Assembly: GCF_001307765.1 (NCBI RefSeq)
Contig: NZ_LKBA01000004.1
Coordinates: forward strand, 558,001-622,000
Direction of reading: 5' to 3'
DNA: 64,000 bases
Origin: Aliiroseovarius crassostreae
Lineage (GTDB): Bacteria; Pseudomonadota; Alphaproteobacteria; Rhodobacterales; Rhodobacteraceae
Below the pieces are notes generated by a model, which saw nothing but the letters and a program-made list of their open reading frames with translations, was not told where the DNA came from and searched no databases. A program made the translations under genes and the position numbers. Of the stretch, positions 38,231-47,398 are shown piece by piece. Within the stretch, counting starts at the first letter, position 1; each line of letters starts with the position of its first letter.

Positions 38231-38299
38231 ACATTTAAAACGCAGGCGTCCGGTATGGTCCGGGCGCCTGCATTCCAATTTCAGTTGAGACCGACACCC

Positions 38300-41269
38300 A
38301 TGACGGATCAAAGCCCCAACGACATCTTCCATGCCTCCAGCTTTATGCAAGGCCATAACGCCGAGTATCTGGAACAGCTTTACGCGCAATATGCCAAGGA
38401 CCCTTCGGCGGTCGACGCAGCCTGGGCTGCGTTTTTTGCCGAAATGGGGGACGATGGTCAGGACGCCATTGCCGAGGCCGAAGGGCCCAGCTGGGCGCGC
38501 ACTGACTGGCCGCCGACACCGACCGGTGATCTGGTGCACAGCCTTGATGGCATGTGGCCGGATGAGGAGACTGCCAAGGATGGCAAGGCTGCGGGCAAGA
38601 AAATTGCCGACAAGGCTGCCGAAAAGGGCATTCAGGTCTCTGATCAGGCGATCAAACAGGCGGTGCTGGACAGTATCCGCGCGCTGATGATCATCCGCGC
38701 CTACCGGATCCGTGGCCACCTGGCTGCCGACCTTGATCCGCTTGGCATGCGCGAGGCGACGAACCATCCCGAGCTGAACCCGGCATCCTACGGGTTCTCT
38801 GATGCCGACATGGACCGGCCGATTTTCATCGACAACGTGCTGGGGCTGGAAATCGCCTCGATGCGCCAGATTGTCGAGATCGTGAAACGCACCTATTGCG
38901 GCACGTTCGCTCTGCAATACATGCATATTTCGGATCCGGAGCAGGCCGCCTGGCTGAAAGAGCGGATTGAGGGGTTCGACAAGGAAATCACCTTCACCCG
39001 CGAGGGGCGCCGTGCGATCCTGAACAAGCTGGTCGAGGCCGAGGGGTTCGAGAAATTCCTGCATGTGAAATACATGGGCACCAAACGCTTTGGTCTGGAC
39101 GGGGGCGAGGCGCTGATCCCCGCCATGGAACAGATCATCAAACGCGGCGGTGCGCTGGGCGTGAAGGACATCATCATCGGCATGCCGCACCGCGGTCGTC
39201 TGTCGGTGCTCGCCAATGTGATGCAGAAACCCTATCGCGCGATTTTCAACGAATTTCAGGGCGGCAGCTTCAAACCGGAAGAGGTTGATGGCTCGGGGGA
39301 CGTGAAATACCACCTGGGCGCCAGCTCGGACCGTGAATTTGACGGCAACAATGTGCACCTCAGCCTGACCGCCAACCCCTCGCACCTTGAGGCTGTGAAC
39401 CCGGTGGTTCTGGGCAAGGCCCGCGCCAAGCAGGAACAGCTGGGCGACAAGGACCGCATGCAGGTTCTGCCGATCCTTCTGCATGGCGATGCCGCCTTCG
39501 CAGGTCAGGGTGTTGTGGCGGAATGTTTCGGCCTGTCGGGTCTTGTCGGTCACAAGACTGGCGGCACCATGCATATCGTGGTGAACAACCAGATCGGCTT
39601 TACCACTGCGCCGCACTTCTCGCGGTCAAGCCCCTATCCGACTGACATCGCCCTGATGGTGGAAGCCCCGATTTTCCACGTGAATGGCGATGACCCCGAA
39701 GCCGTGGTGCATGCCGCACGGGTGGCCACCGAATTCCGCCAGAAGTTCCACAAGGACGTGGTTCTGGATATCTTCTGCTATCGCCGCTTTGGTCATAACG
39801 AGGGCGACGAGCCCATGTTCACTAACCCGGTGATGTACAAGAAGATCAAGAAGCACCAGACCACGCTGCAGGTCTACACGGATCGCCTTGTGAAAGAGGG
39901 GCTGATCCCGGCTGGCGAAATCGAAGATATGAAAGCCGCGTTCCAGGCCCGCATGAATGAAGAGTTCGAAGTGGGCAAGGAGTTCAAGCCGAACAAGGCG
40001 GACTGGCTGGATGGCCGCTGGTCGCATCTCGACAAGAAAGCTGAGGAATATCAGCGTGGTCAGACGGCGATCAAGCAGGAAACCTTTGCTGAAGTGGGCA
40101 AGGCTTTGTCGACGGCACCTGAAGGGTATCCGCTGCACAAGACGGTGGGACGTCTGCTCGATACCAAGGCGAAAATGTTCGAAACCGGTAAGGGCTTTGA
40201 CTGGGCAACCGCCGAGGCGCTGGCCTTTGGCTCGCTTCTGACCGAAGGGTTCCCGGTGCGTCTGTCCGGTCAGGACTGTACCCGCGGCACCTTCTCACAA
40301 CGCCATTCAGGCCTGATCAACCAGGACAACGAAGAACGTTACTATCCGCTGAACAACATTCGCGAGGGTCAGGCCCATTACGAGGTCATCGACTCGATGC
40401 TGTCGGAATATGCGGTGCTGGGCTTTGAGTATGGCTATTCGCTTGCTGAGCCGAATGCTCTGGTGATGTGGGAAGCGCAGTTTGGCGATTTTGCCAACGG
40501 GGCGCAGATCATGTTCGACCAGTTCATCTCATCGGGGGAAGCGAAATGGCTGCGCATGTCCGGCCTGACCGTCCTTCTGCCACATGGTTTCGAAGGGCAG
40601 GGGCCGGAGCACAGCTCGGCGCGTCTGGAGCGGTTCTTGCAGATGTGTGGCGGGGACAACTGGATTGTCGCCAACTGCTCGACGCCTGCGAACTATTTCC
40701 ACATCCTGCGTCGCCAGATGCACCGTGGATACCGCAAGCCGCTGATCCTGATGACGCCGAAATCGCTTCTGCGCCACAAGATGTGTGTCTCAACCGCTGA
40801 GGATTTCACCGAAGGGTCAAGCTTCCACCGGGTCCTCTGGGATGACGCGCAGAAGGGCAATTCGGACACGAAACTGGTGGCTGATGACAAGATCAAACGC
40901 GTGGTTCTGTGTTCGGGCAAGGTCTATTACGACCTGCTGGAAGAGCGCGATGCCCGCGGCATTGACGACATCTATCTTCTGCGACTTGAGCAATTCTATC
41001 CGTTCCCGGCCATGTCGATGGTCCGTGAAATGGAGCGCTTCAAGAACGCCGAAATCGTCTGGTGTCAGGAAGAACCGAAGAACCAGGGCGCCTGGACCTT
41101 CGTGGAACCTAATATCGAATGGGTGCAGACGCGTATCGGCGCCAAGCATACCCGCCCGATCTATGCCGGTCGTCCGGCTTCGGCTTCGCCCGCAACGGGC
41201 CTTGCCTCGCAGCACAAAGCACAACAGGAAGCGCTGGTGAATGACGCGCTGAACTTGGAAGGGAATTAA
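38300..41269 (+). CDS. sucA: 2-oxoglutarate dehydrogenase E1 component
   Basis: A 989-residue thiamine-diphosphate enzyme starting MTDQSPNDIFHASSFMQGHNAEYLEQLY. GMPHRGRLSVLANV, the ThDP region GDAAFAGQGVVAECFGLSG and the following NNQIGFTT are intact. It decarboxylates 2-oxoglutarate and passes succinyl groups to the lipoyl domains of SucB. The upstream in-frame extension from 38255 is rejected because the ATG at 38300 gives the family N-terminus. sucB begins 3 bp after the stop. Confidence 0.98.
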   Translation: MTDQSPNDIFHASSFMQGHNAEYLEQLYAQYAKDPSAVDAAWAAFFAEMGDDGQDAIAEAEGPSWARTDWPPTPTGDLVHSLDGMWPDEETAKDGKAAGKKIADKAAEKGIQVSDQAIKQAVLDSIRALMIIRAYRIRGHLAADLDPLGMREATNHPELNPASYGFSDADMDRPIFIDNVLGLEIASMRQIVEIVKRTYCGTFALQYMHISDPEQAAWLKERIEGFDKEITFTREGRRAILNKLVEAEGFEKFLHVKYMGTKRFGLDGGEALIPAMEQIIKRGGALGVKDIIIGMPHRGRLSVLANVMQKPYRAIFNEFQGGSFKPEEVDGSGDVKYHLGASSDREFDGNNVHLSLTANPSHLEAVNPVVLGKARAKQEQLGDKDRMQVLPILLHGDAAFAGQGVVAECFGLSGLVGHKTGGTMHIVVNNQIGFTTAPHFSRSSPYPTDIALMVEAPIFHVNGDDPEAVVHAARVATEFRQKFHKDVVLDIFCYRRFGHNEGDEPMFTNPVMYKKIKKHQTTLQVYTDRLVKEGLIPAGEIEDMKAAFQARMNEEFEVGKEFKPNKADWLDGRWSHLDKKAEEYQRGQTAIKQETFAEVGKALSTAPEGYPLHKTVGRLLDTKAKMFETGKGFDWATAEALAFGSLLTEGFPVRLSGQDCTRGTFSQRHSGLINQDNEERYYPLNNIREGQAHYEVIDSMLSEYAVLGFEYGYSLAEPNALVMWEAQFGDFANGAQIMFDQFISSGEAKWLRMSGLTVLLPHGFEGQGPEHSSARLERFLQMCGGDNWIVANCSTPANYFHILRRQMHRGYRKPLILMTPKSLLRHKMCVSTAEDFTEGSSFHRVLWDDAQKGNSDTKLVADDKIKRVVLCSGKVYYDLLEERDARGIDDIYLLRLEQFYPFPAMSMVREMERFKNAEIVWCQEEPKNQGAWTFVEPNIEWVQTRIGAKHTRPIYAGRPASASPATGLASQHKAQQEALVNDALNLEGN

Positions 41270-41272
41270 CCC

Positions 41273-42772
41273 ATGAGCATTGAAGTACGTGTGCCCACCC
41301 TGGGTGAAAGCGTGACGGAAGCAACCGTAGCCACCTGGTTCAAGAAACCAGGGGACAGCGTCGCCGCAGATGAAATGCTCTGCGAGCTGGAGACCGATAA
41401 GGTGACGGTCGAAGTGCCGGCCCCCTCTGCGGGTGTCCTGGGCGAAATCGTCGCCGGTGAAGGCGTGACCGTTGGGGTGGATGCCCTGCTGGCCACGATC
41501 GGCGAAGGCGCGGGTGCCGCTTCGGCCCCGGCGGCTGCCGCCCCCGCTCAGGCGGCGTCTTCGGACGCGGTCGCATCGGTTGATGTGATGGTGCCGAGCC
41601 TTGGCGAAAGCGTGTCGGAAGCCACGGTTGCCAGCTGGTTCAAACAGGTGGGTGACACGGTTGCCGCCGATGAGATGCTCTGCGAGCTGGAAACCGACAA
41701 AGTGTCGGTTGAGGTTCCGGCCCCCGCAGCTGGTGTGCTGACCGAGATCCTTGCCCCGGAGGGCTCCACGGTGGACGCTACGGCCAAGCTTGCCGTGATC
41801 GGTGGCGCTGGCGCTGTGGCAGCCCCTGCAGCCCCTGCCGCGGCCCAGAACCCGGCGGCCGCCGTGGCCTCTGGCAAGGACGTGGAAGACGCGCCCTCGG
41901 CCAAGGTGATGATGGCGCAGGCTGGTCTGGCTGCCGGGTCGGTTCAGGGCACTGGACGTGACGGTCGTGTGATGAAACATGATGTGCAGGCTGCGATGGC
42001 GGCACCCAAAGCGGCGGCAGCTCCGACCCCGGTAGCTGTTCCGGCTGCGGTGAAAGCACCGGTTGATAATGCCGCTCGTGAAGAGCGCGTGAAGATGACG
42101 CGCCTGCGTCAGACCATTGCGCGCCGTCTGAAGGACAGCCAGAACACCGCGGCCATGTTGACCACCTATAACGAGGTGGACATGACCGAGGTGATGGCGC
42201 TGCGCAACGAATACAAAGCCGAGTTTGAAAAGAAACACGGCGTGCGTCTGGGCTTCATGTCCTTCTTCACCAAGGCCTGCTGCCACGCGCTGAAAGAAGT
42301 GCCGGAAGTGAATGCCGAGATTGACGGCACCGACATTGTTTACAAGAACTATGTGAACATGGGGGTTGCCGCGGGCACCCCCACGGGGCTTGTGGTTCCG
42401 GTGATCAACGATGCGGATGCGATGTCCTTTGCTGCTATCGAAAAAGCCATTGCCGAGAAAGGCCGCCGCGCCCGTGACGGCAAGCTCTCGATGGAAGAGA
42501 TGCAGGGCGGCACCTTCACCATTTCGAACGGTGGTGTCTATGGCTCGCTGATGTCCTCGCCGATCCTGAACCCGCCGCAATCGGGGATTCTTGGCATGCA
42601 TAAGATCCAGGACCGTCCGATGGCGATCAACGGTCAGGTGGTGATCCGCCCGATGATGTATCTGGCACTGTCCTATGATCACCGGATTGTTGATGGCAAG
42701 GGCGCTGTGACCTTTCTGGTGCGCGTAAAAGAGGCGCTGGAAGATCCGCGTCGCCTATTGATGGATCTGTAA
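41273..42772 (+). CDS. sucB: Dihydrolipoyllysine succinyltransferase (E2) with two lipoyl domains
   Basis: A 499-residue E2 subunit. Two lipoyl domains with modified-Lys motif ELETDKV lie at about residues 2-78 and 102-178, each followed by an Ala/Pro linker; they are very similar, so the domain was duplicated. A peripheral subunit-binding domain ([25 protein letters not shown]) and a catalytic domain with [10 protein letters not shown] follow. E. coli SucB has one lipoyl domain and about 405 residues. It transfers succinyl groups to CoA. Confidence 0.98.
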   Translation: MSIEVRVPTLGESVTEATVATWFKKPGDSVAADEMLCELETDKVTVEVPAPSAGVLGEIVAGEGVTVGVDALLATIGEGAGAASAPAAAAPAQAASSDAVASVDVMVPSLGESVSEATVASWFKQVGDTVAADEMLCELETDKVSVEVPAPAAGVLTEILAPEGSTVDATAKLAVIGGAGAVAAPAAPAAAQNPAAAVASGKDVEDAPSAKVMMAQAGLAAGSVQGTGRDGRVMKHDVQAAMAAPKAAAAPTPVAVPAAVKAPVDNAAREERVKMTRLRQTIARRLKDSQNTAAMLTTYNEVDMTEVMALRNEYKAEFEKKHGVRLGFMSFFTKACCHALKEVPEVNAEIDGTDIVYKNYVNMGVAAGTPTGLVVPVINDADAMSFAAIEKAIAEKGRRARDGKLSMEEMQGGTFTISNGGVYGSLMSSPILNPPQSGILGMHKIQDRPMAINGQVVIRPMMYLALSYDHRIVDGKGAVTFLVRVKEALEDPRRLLMDL

Positions 42773-42781
42773 ATCATTTAT

Positions 42782-42804
42782 GGCCCGGGGAAAATCTCCG
42801 GGCC
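42782..42804 (+). terminator. sucB hairpin, weak terminator
   Basis: GGCCCGGGG and CTCCGGGCC form a 9-bp stem with one G-U pair, followed by TTATCTT. It lies 9 bp after the sucB stop and may attenuate transcription into the downstream genes. Confidence 0.6.
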
Positions 42805-42869
42805 TTATCTTCTCGCCATGAATAAGGGCGCAAGGCGCCTAAGCCCGCCCCCGTCAAAAGGAATAAGAA

Positions 42870-43139
42870 ATGGCAACACATGTTTTGTGGCAAGCGGATG
42901 TCGCGGATTTTGACGCTTGGTATGAGGTGTTCAAAAAGGACCGGTTCAATCGCAAGGCGGTTGGCATTCGCGAACTGCATGTTTGGCAGGACCCTGAAAA
43001 CAAGAACCACGCGGTTGCCCTGTTCGAGATCCTGAACCTTGAAAAGGCGCGCGCGTTTTTCGATTCGGAAGAGTTGGCAATGCATATGGAGCGCGACGGC
43101 GTGTGCCATGTGCAGACCAAGTTGCTGGCACCAGTTTGA
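42870..43139 (+). CDS. Small cytoplasmic protein, possible dimeric alpha/beta-barrel (ABM-like)
   Basis: An 89-residue protein beginning MATHVLWQADVADFDAWYEVFKKDRFNRKAVGI, with an AAGGA site upstream. The pattern (strand, helix with DFDAWYEVF, strand HVWQDPENKNHAVALFEI, helix LEKARAFFDSEELAMHM) resembles antibiotic-biosynthesis-monooxygenase-like ferredoxin folds. No catalytic residue can be identified. It lies between sucB and lpd on the same strand and may be cotranscribed. Function unknown. Confidence 0.75.
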   Translation: MATHVLWQADVADFDAWYEVFKKDRFNRKAVGIRELHVWQDPENKNHAVALFEILNLEKARAFFDSEELAMHMERDGVCHVQTKLLAPV

Positions 43140-43217
43140 TATTCGGGTCTATGGACCTGGCCCCACCTGTTCGGGAGGGGCAGAAATTGTCGATGCACCA
43201 ATCAAATGGAGACCCCC

Positions 43218-44603
43218 ATGGCATCTTATGACGTAATCGTAATCGGTGGTGGCCCGGGCGGCTATGTCTGCGCCATCCGTTGTGCCCAGCTGGGCCTGAA
43301 AACGGCCTGTGTCGAGGGCCGTGAAACCCTTGGTGGCACCTGTCTGAATGTGGGGTGCATCCCGTCGAAGGCCCTTCTGCATGCCTCGCACAGCCTGCAT
43401 GAGGCAGAGCACAATTTCGCCAAGATGGGCCTGAAGGGGAAATCCCCCTCGGTCGATTGGAAGGACATGCTGGCCTATAAAGATGACGTGATTGGCCAGA
43501 ACACCAAGGGTATTGAATTCCTGTTCAAGAAGAACAAGGTGGACTGGATCAAGGGCTGGGCATCCGTGCCTGCCGCCGGTCAGGTGAAAGTTGGGGACGA
43601 GGTTCACGAGGCCAAGCATATCGTGATCGCCTCTGGCTCGGAACCCTCCAGCCTGCCGGGCGTCGAGGTGGATGAGAAGGTTGTCGTGACCTCCACTGGC
43701 GCGCTGTCGCTGCCGAAGATCCCCAAGAAAATGGTTGTGATTGGCGCTGGCGTGATCGGCCTCGAAATGGGCTCGGTCTATGCACGTCTGGGGTCGGAAG
43801 TGACCGTTGTAGAATTCATGGATCAGATCACTCCGGGCATGGATGGCGACCTGTCCAAAACCTTTGCCCGTGCGCTGAAAAAGCAGGGGCTGAAGTTTGT
43901 CATGGGGGCCGCCGTGCAAAAGGTCGAGGCGACCAAGGCCAAAGCCAAGGTGCATTACAAGCTGAAGAAAAACGACAAGGAAGAGATGCTGGACGCGGAT
44001 TGCGTGCTGGTCGCCACCGGTCGTCGTCCCTTCACCGAGGGGCTTGGCCTTGATGCGCTGGGCATTCAGATGACCCAACGCGGGCAAATTGCAACGGATC
44101 ACTGGAAAACCTCCATCCCCGGTGTCTGGGCGATTGGCGACGTGACCGAAGGTCCAATGCTGGCGCATAAGGCCGAGGATGAAGGCATGGCGGCGGCTGA
44201 GGCTATTGCCGGGAAAGTGGGCCACGTAAACTATGACGTGATCCCCGGTGTCGTGTACACCTCGCCGGAAGTGGCCGCCGTGGGCAAAACCGAAGAGCAA
44301 CTGAAGGCCGAAGGTGTCGATTATAAGGTCGGCAAGTTCAGCTTCATGGGCAATGGCCGTGCCAAGGCCGTGTTCCAGGGCGAAGGTTTTGTGAAGATCC
44401 TTGCTGATAAGGCGACAGACCGCGTGCTGGGGGTTCACATCATGGGGCCTGCTGCCGGTGAGTTGATCCACGAAGCCTGCGTGCTGATGGAATTTGGCGG
44501 CTCTGCCGAAGATCTGGCCCGTACCTGCCACGCCCACCCGACCTTCTCGGAAGCGGTGCGTGAGGCGGCCCTGGCCTGCGGTGACGGCCCGATCCATTCG
44601 TAA
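43218..44603 (+). CDS. lpd: Dihydrolipoyl dehydrogenase (E3)
   Basis: A 461-residue flavoprotein. I choose the ATG at 43218 ([16 protein letters not shown]), because GGAG at 43208 fits it and the ATG at 43206 lies inside that site. [16 protein letters not shown] is the redox-active disulfide, [19 protein letters not shown] binds NAD and HAHPTFSE holds the catalytic His. It reoxidises dihydrolipoyl groups of the 2-oxoglutarate dehydrogenase complex encoded just upstream. A strong terminator follows. Confidence 0.98.
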   Translation: MASYDVIVIGGGPGGYVCAIRCAQLGLKTACVEGRETLGGTCLNVGCIPSKALLHASHSLHEAEHNFAKMGLKGKSPSVDWKDMLAYKDDVIGQNTKGIEFLFKKNKVDWIKGWASVPAAGQVKVGDEVHEAKHIVIASGSEPSSLPGVEVDEKVVVTSTGALSLPKIPKKMVVIGAGVIGLEMGSVYARLGSEVTVVEFMDQITPGMDGDLSKTFARALKKQGLKFVMGAAVQKVEATKAKAKVHYKLKKNDKEEMLDADCVLVATGRRPFTEGLGLDALGIQMTQRGQIATDHWKTSIPGVWAIGDVTEGPMLAHKAEDEGMAAAEAIAGKVGHVNYDVIPGVVYTSPEVAAVGKTEEQLKAEGVDYKVGKFSFMGNGRAKAVFQGEGFVKILADKATDRVLGVHIMGPAAGELIHEACVLMEFGGSAEDLARTCHAHPTFSEAVREAALACGDGPIHS

Positions 44604-44624
44604 GAGAGATCACAAACCAAATAG

Positions 44625-44653
44625 AAAGGCACGCTTTCGGGCGTGCCTTTTTT
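44625..44653 (+). terminator. lpd intrinsic terminator
   Basis: AAAGGCACGC and GCGTGCCTTT form a 10-bp stem with loop TTTCGG, followed by more T residues. It closes the suc-lpd region 21 bp after the lpd stop. Confidence 0.92.
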
Positions 44654-44683
44654 CTGTCAGGCTGGTCGTCAACAGGGGGTCCC

Positions 44684-45166
44684 ATGAAGCTTGAACCCAT
44701 CCCAAAAGAGCGGCGCGCTGCTTTTGAGCAGATGTTCCAACTGTACCTGCATGACATGTCCGAGTTCATGGGCTGGCCGCTGTCGCCTGATGGATGTTTT
44801 GAAGTTCCGGAGGGGCTGCTGGACCCCTATTGGGTGCGCTCGGATCACTGGCCCTATTTCATCGTTCAAAACAAACAGATCATCGGGTTTTCCCTCGTCC
44901 GTTGCGCACCAGACAACCCATCGGTTTTTGACATGGGGCAGTTTTTCATTATTCGCGCATTTCGACGGTCGGATTGCAGTGTTCATGCGTTCCAGTTGTC
45001 ACTAAAGGCACATCCGGGGTCGTGGCAGGTGCGGGTGTTGCCTGACAATACACCTGCTGTCAGATTTTGGCGCAGGGCGACAGGTATGGCGGCAGAGGAT
45101 GGTTGGAGTGAACACATCGACCGGTATGGAGAACAGGATATGATCTTCTTTCGCTTTCAAAGATAG
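44684..45166 (+). CDS. GNAT-like acetyltransferase
   Basis: A 160-residue protein. The N-terminal KERRAAFEQMFQLYLHDMSEFMG, the central FIVQNKQIIGFSLVR and FDMGQFFIIRAFRRSDCSVHAF, and the C-terminal VRVLPDNTPAVRFWRRATG follow the GNAT fold order (acetyl-CoA loop after the second strand, then NxxAxxFW). The usual R/Q-x-x-G-x-G/A loop is degenerate (RAFRRSDCSV). The acceptor is unknown. It is convergent with the GntR gene, with 7 bp between the two. Confidence 0.8.
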   Translation: MKLEPIPKERRAAFEQMFQLYLHDMSEFMGWPLSPDGCFEVPEGLLDPYWVRSDHWPYFIVQNKQIIGFSLVRCAPDNPSVFDMGQFFIIRAFRRSDCSVHAFQLSLKAHPGSWQVRVLPDNTPAVRFWRRATGMAAEDGWSEHIDRYGEQDMIFFRFQR

Positions 45167-45173
45167 CCTCTGC

Positions 45174-45824
45174 TTAATCCCCGATCATTTTGAGGCTTTG
45201 GGTCACATCCGTGCGCACCGCGAGCCGCAGGGCGGGCTCATCCCCGGCGGCAAGGGCCGCGAGAATCATCCGGTGGTGTTTTTGCAGGTCAGGCCGGTGT
45301 TTGCGGGCATAAAGCGCGCGCATGGTGGGGCCAAGTTGCAACCAGACTGTTTCTGCCATGGCCAGCATTGCAGGCGCGTGGGCGCGCAGGTAGAGCGTGC
45401 GGTGAAACTCGAGATTGGTGCGCAGATATCCGACGGCGTCCTGTTTGGCGACAAATTCTGACACGCGCGCGTTGATCGTGCGCAGCCGGTCGATAAGGGC
45501 CATATGGGCGCGGGGCAGGGCGCGGGCGGCGAGTTCGGGCTCCAGCAGGGCGCGCAGGGCGGCAAGTTCTTCGATCCGTTCCGGGTTGAGATCCGGGGCC
45601 GATACGCGTCCGGAGCTGGACAGGGTCAAGGCCCCTTCGGCCGCCAGCCTGCGCACGGCTTCGCGCGCGGGGGTCATCGAAACGTCGAAGCGTTTGCCGA
45701 TGCCACGCAGGGTCAGCGCATCACCCGGATCAATTTCGCCATGCATGATCTGGGCGCGCAGGGTGCGGTAAACCCGCTCATGGGCGGCACCAGATTCGGG
45801 AGGAGGGCGCGTGGAAGTGATCAT
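45174..45824 (-). CDS. akgR: GntR-family regulator (FCD type), probable AkgR
   Basis: A 216-residue protein. An N-terminal winged helix (RVYRTLRAQIMHGEIDPGDALTLRGIGKRFDVSMTPAREAVRRLAAEGAL) is followed by an all-helical FCD ligand domain with possible metal/ligand histidines in NLEFHRTLYL and LQKHHRMI. R. sphaeroides AkgR is a GntR protein that activates TCA-cycle genes (published); proximity to sdh-mdh-suc-lpd and the shared TGTGATCACA motif make this the likely ortholog. A perfect copy of the motif lies 8 bp upstream of its start, which implies autoregulation. The AkgR name is inferred; the GntR call is firm. Confidence 0.85.
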   Translation of the reverse strand: MITSTRPPPESGAAHERVYRTLRAQIMHGEIDPGDALTLRGIGKRFDVSMTPAREAVRRLAAEGALTLSSSGRVSAPDLNPERIEELAALRALLEPELAARALPRAHMALIDRLRTINARVSEFVAKQDAVGYLRTNLEFHRTLYLRAHAPAMLAMAETVWLQLGPTMRALYARKHRPDLQKHHRMILAALAAGDEPALRLAVRTDVTQSLKMIGD

Positions 45825-45831
45825 GGCGAAT

Positions 45832-45841
45832 TGTGATCACA
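45832..45841. promoter_or_regulatory. GntR-type palindrome TGTGATCACA at the gntR/akgR start
   Basis: Perfect palindrome within TTGTGATCACAA, centre 45836.5, 8 bp upstream of the GntR start codon. It is identical to the sdh and suc sites. A degenerate GTGATCAT overlaps the start codon itself (45817-45824). The position inside the leader suggests repression. Confidence 0.8.
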
Positions 45842-45869
45842 AATCACGGCGGGCGTCAATCACACAGGA

Positions 45870-46589
45870 TCAGTCCTTGAAGCGATACCGATGCAGGTCA
45901 TTTCCCTTGTCCCTCAGCCATTTGCGTGCCGGGCGGTGGTTGGGAAAGATTTCCGCCACCTGCGCCCAGAAAGCAGGGGAATGGTCCATATGGACCAGAT
46001 GAGAGACCTCATGCGCCGCAACATAATTCAGCACCTCGGGGGGGGCCATGATCAGCCGCCAGGAATACATCAGATTGCCCTGGGACGAGCATGATCCCCA
46101 GCGCGATCGCGTGTCGCGCAGGGTGATACGGCCAAATTCCTGCCCGATCAGGCGGGCATAATACAGGCTGGCCTGGTCCAGATGGGCGCGGGCTTCATGT
46201 TTCAGAAATGCCAGCAGGCGCGGAGCTGGGTCATGCGCTGCCGCCGGAGGCAGGAGGATAGTTCCTTCGCCCAGTTTGGGGGCACGGGTGGGGGCGACCT
46301 CAAGGCGATGCAATTGGCCGCGAAAGGGGATGCTGTTGCCGATTTCGGGGCGCATATCCTGAGGAATGTCGGCCAGATGGGAGCGAATCCAATCCGCGCG
46401 TTCTTCGGCAAACCCCACGGCCTCACGTCGAGGGGTTCCCGTGGGCACGGTCAATGTCACCCGCCCATCCAGGCGGGAAATCCGGAGCGACAGGCGTCGG
46501 GCGCGGGCAGAGGGGCGCAGCATCAGCTCCACCTCGGGGGCGGCGGTCAGGCGCATTATTTCTGCTGACTTGATCCGAGAGCCAAACAC
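45870..46589 (-). CDS. YgjP-like (DUF45) zinc metallopeptidase
   Basis: A 239-residue protein. The motif VAAHEVSHLVHMDHSPAFW holds HExxH with a second His, the zinc site of the SprT/YgjP group, and TLRDTRSRWGSCSSQGNLMYSWRL is the conserved DUF45 strand. Family members are predicted cytoplasmic metalloproteases with unknown substrates. The frame starts at a GTG (46589) preceded by AAAGGA; an ATG at 46556 is the alternative. It is divergent from the FYDLN-protein gene. Confidence 0.88.
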   Translation of the reverse strand: MFGSRIKSAEIMRLTAAPEVELMLRPSARARRLSLRISRLDGRVTLTVPTGTPRREAVGFAEERADWIRSHLADIPQDMRPEIGNSIPFRGQLHRLEVAPTRAPKLGEGTILLPPAAAHDPAPRLLAFLKHEARAHLDQASLYYARLIGQEFGRITLRDTRSRWGSCSSQGNLMYSWRLIMAPPEVLNYVAAHEVSHLVHMDHSPAFWAQVAEIFPNHRPARKWLRDKGNDLHRYRFKD

Positions 46590-46747
46590 GGGCTACATCC
46601 TTTCTTTAGACCTTTGCGACAGTGTCGATACCAGCATCAAAGCGGCCCTTCCTGCCGGGGATGGCGAAAGCCTTTGACAGCTGGGTCTACATATGGCAAC
46701 TGGCGTCAAATTTCGCATGTAGATATGAAAACGGAAAGGGGGCAACG

Positions 46748-47068
46748 ATGCCCAAGGAAGAATGGGGTGTAAAACGTGTCTGCCCGACGACAGGCAAACG
46801 TTTCTATGACCTGAACGCCAATCCGATCGTAAGCCCCTATACGGGTGAGGTTCTGAACCTCGACGCCGGCAAGGGGACCCGCACCATGGTGGCGGACAAG
46901 GAAGACAAGGCGTCTTTGGCTGAGGATCTGGTGGATGACGCCGATGCGGTTCTCGACGATGATGATGCGTCTGACGTGGATCTGGGCGATGATGTTCTGG
47001 ATGACGATGACGATGATGATGTGTCGCTTGACGAAATCGCCGACATGCCAGCGGATGACGACGAGTAA
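46748..47068 (+). CDS. FYDLN acid domain protein (TIGR02300-like)
   Basis: A 106-residue protein from the ATG of MPKEEWGVKRVCPTTGKRFYDLN; the longer frame from 46622 is rejected. The first 45 residues contain the alphaproteobacterial FYDLN motif followed by PIVSPYTGEVLNL. The rest is strongly acidic, with long Asp runs (about residues 62-106), so the protein is very acidic overall. One N-terminal Cys is seen and no full zinc ribbon. Function unknown; it is almost universal in the class. It lies upstream of tRNA-Ala. Confidence 0.93.
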   Translation: MPKEEWGVKRVCPTTGKRFYDLNANPIVSPYTGEVLNLDAGKGTRTMVADKEDKASLAEDLVDDADAVLDDDDASDVDLGDDVLDDDDDDDVSLDEIADMPADDDE

Positions 47069-47131
47069 CTGAGGCTGAACTGGTAAATCTCCAGCCGGTC
47101 AAAAAAAATCGACAAAGGCGCATTTTTTGGG

Positions 47132-47160
47132 TTGCACCCCCCCGCGCCTTTGCCTAAATA
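47132..47160 (+). promoter_or_regulatory. Promoter of tRNA-Ala
   Basis: TTGCAC (47132-47137), a 17-bp spacer, then TAAATA (47155-47160). Transcription would start near 47167, 75 bp before the tRNA. The spacing is ideal and no competing gene lies between. Confidence 0.65.
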
Positions 47161-47241
47161 CCGCCGCACAGACAGCGACACACTGTCACCAAGCAAACGG
47201 TCTGATCCGGGATGGTTTGGTGAGGCGGCGCTGAAAAGGTT

Positions 47242-47317
<76 letters not shown>

Positions 47318-47398
47318 TTTTTCCTATGTTTCTTGAAATTCAATAACATACTGGAAAATAAAGGTGAATTTCTGCGGGTGTTGCGCTGAGGTGTTACA

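Noticed and set aside
37055..39616. 853-codon open frame on the minus strand across sucD and sucA
   Set aside because: It is antisense to two certain genes, has no start context or family motif, and is explained by high GC at third positions of the real genes.
40817..42682. 621-codon minus-strand frame across sucA end and sucB
   Set aside because: Antisense shadow; the repeats in it mirror the two lipoyl domains of SucB.
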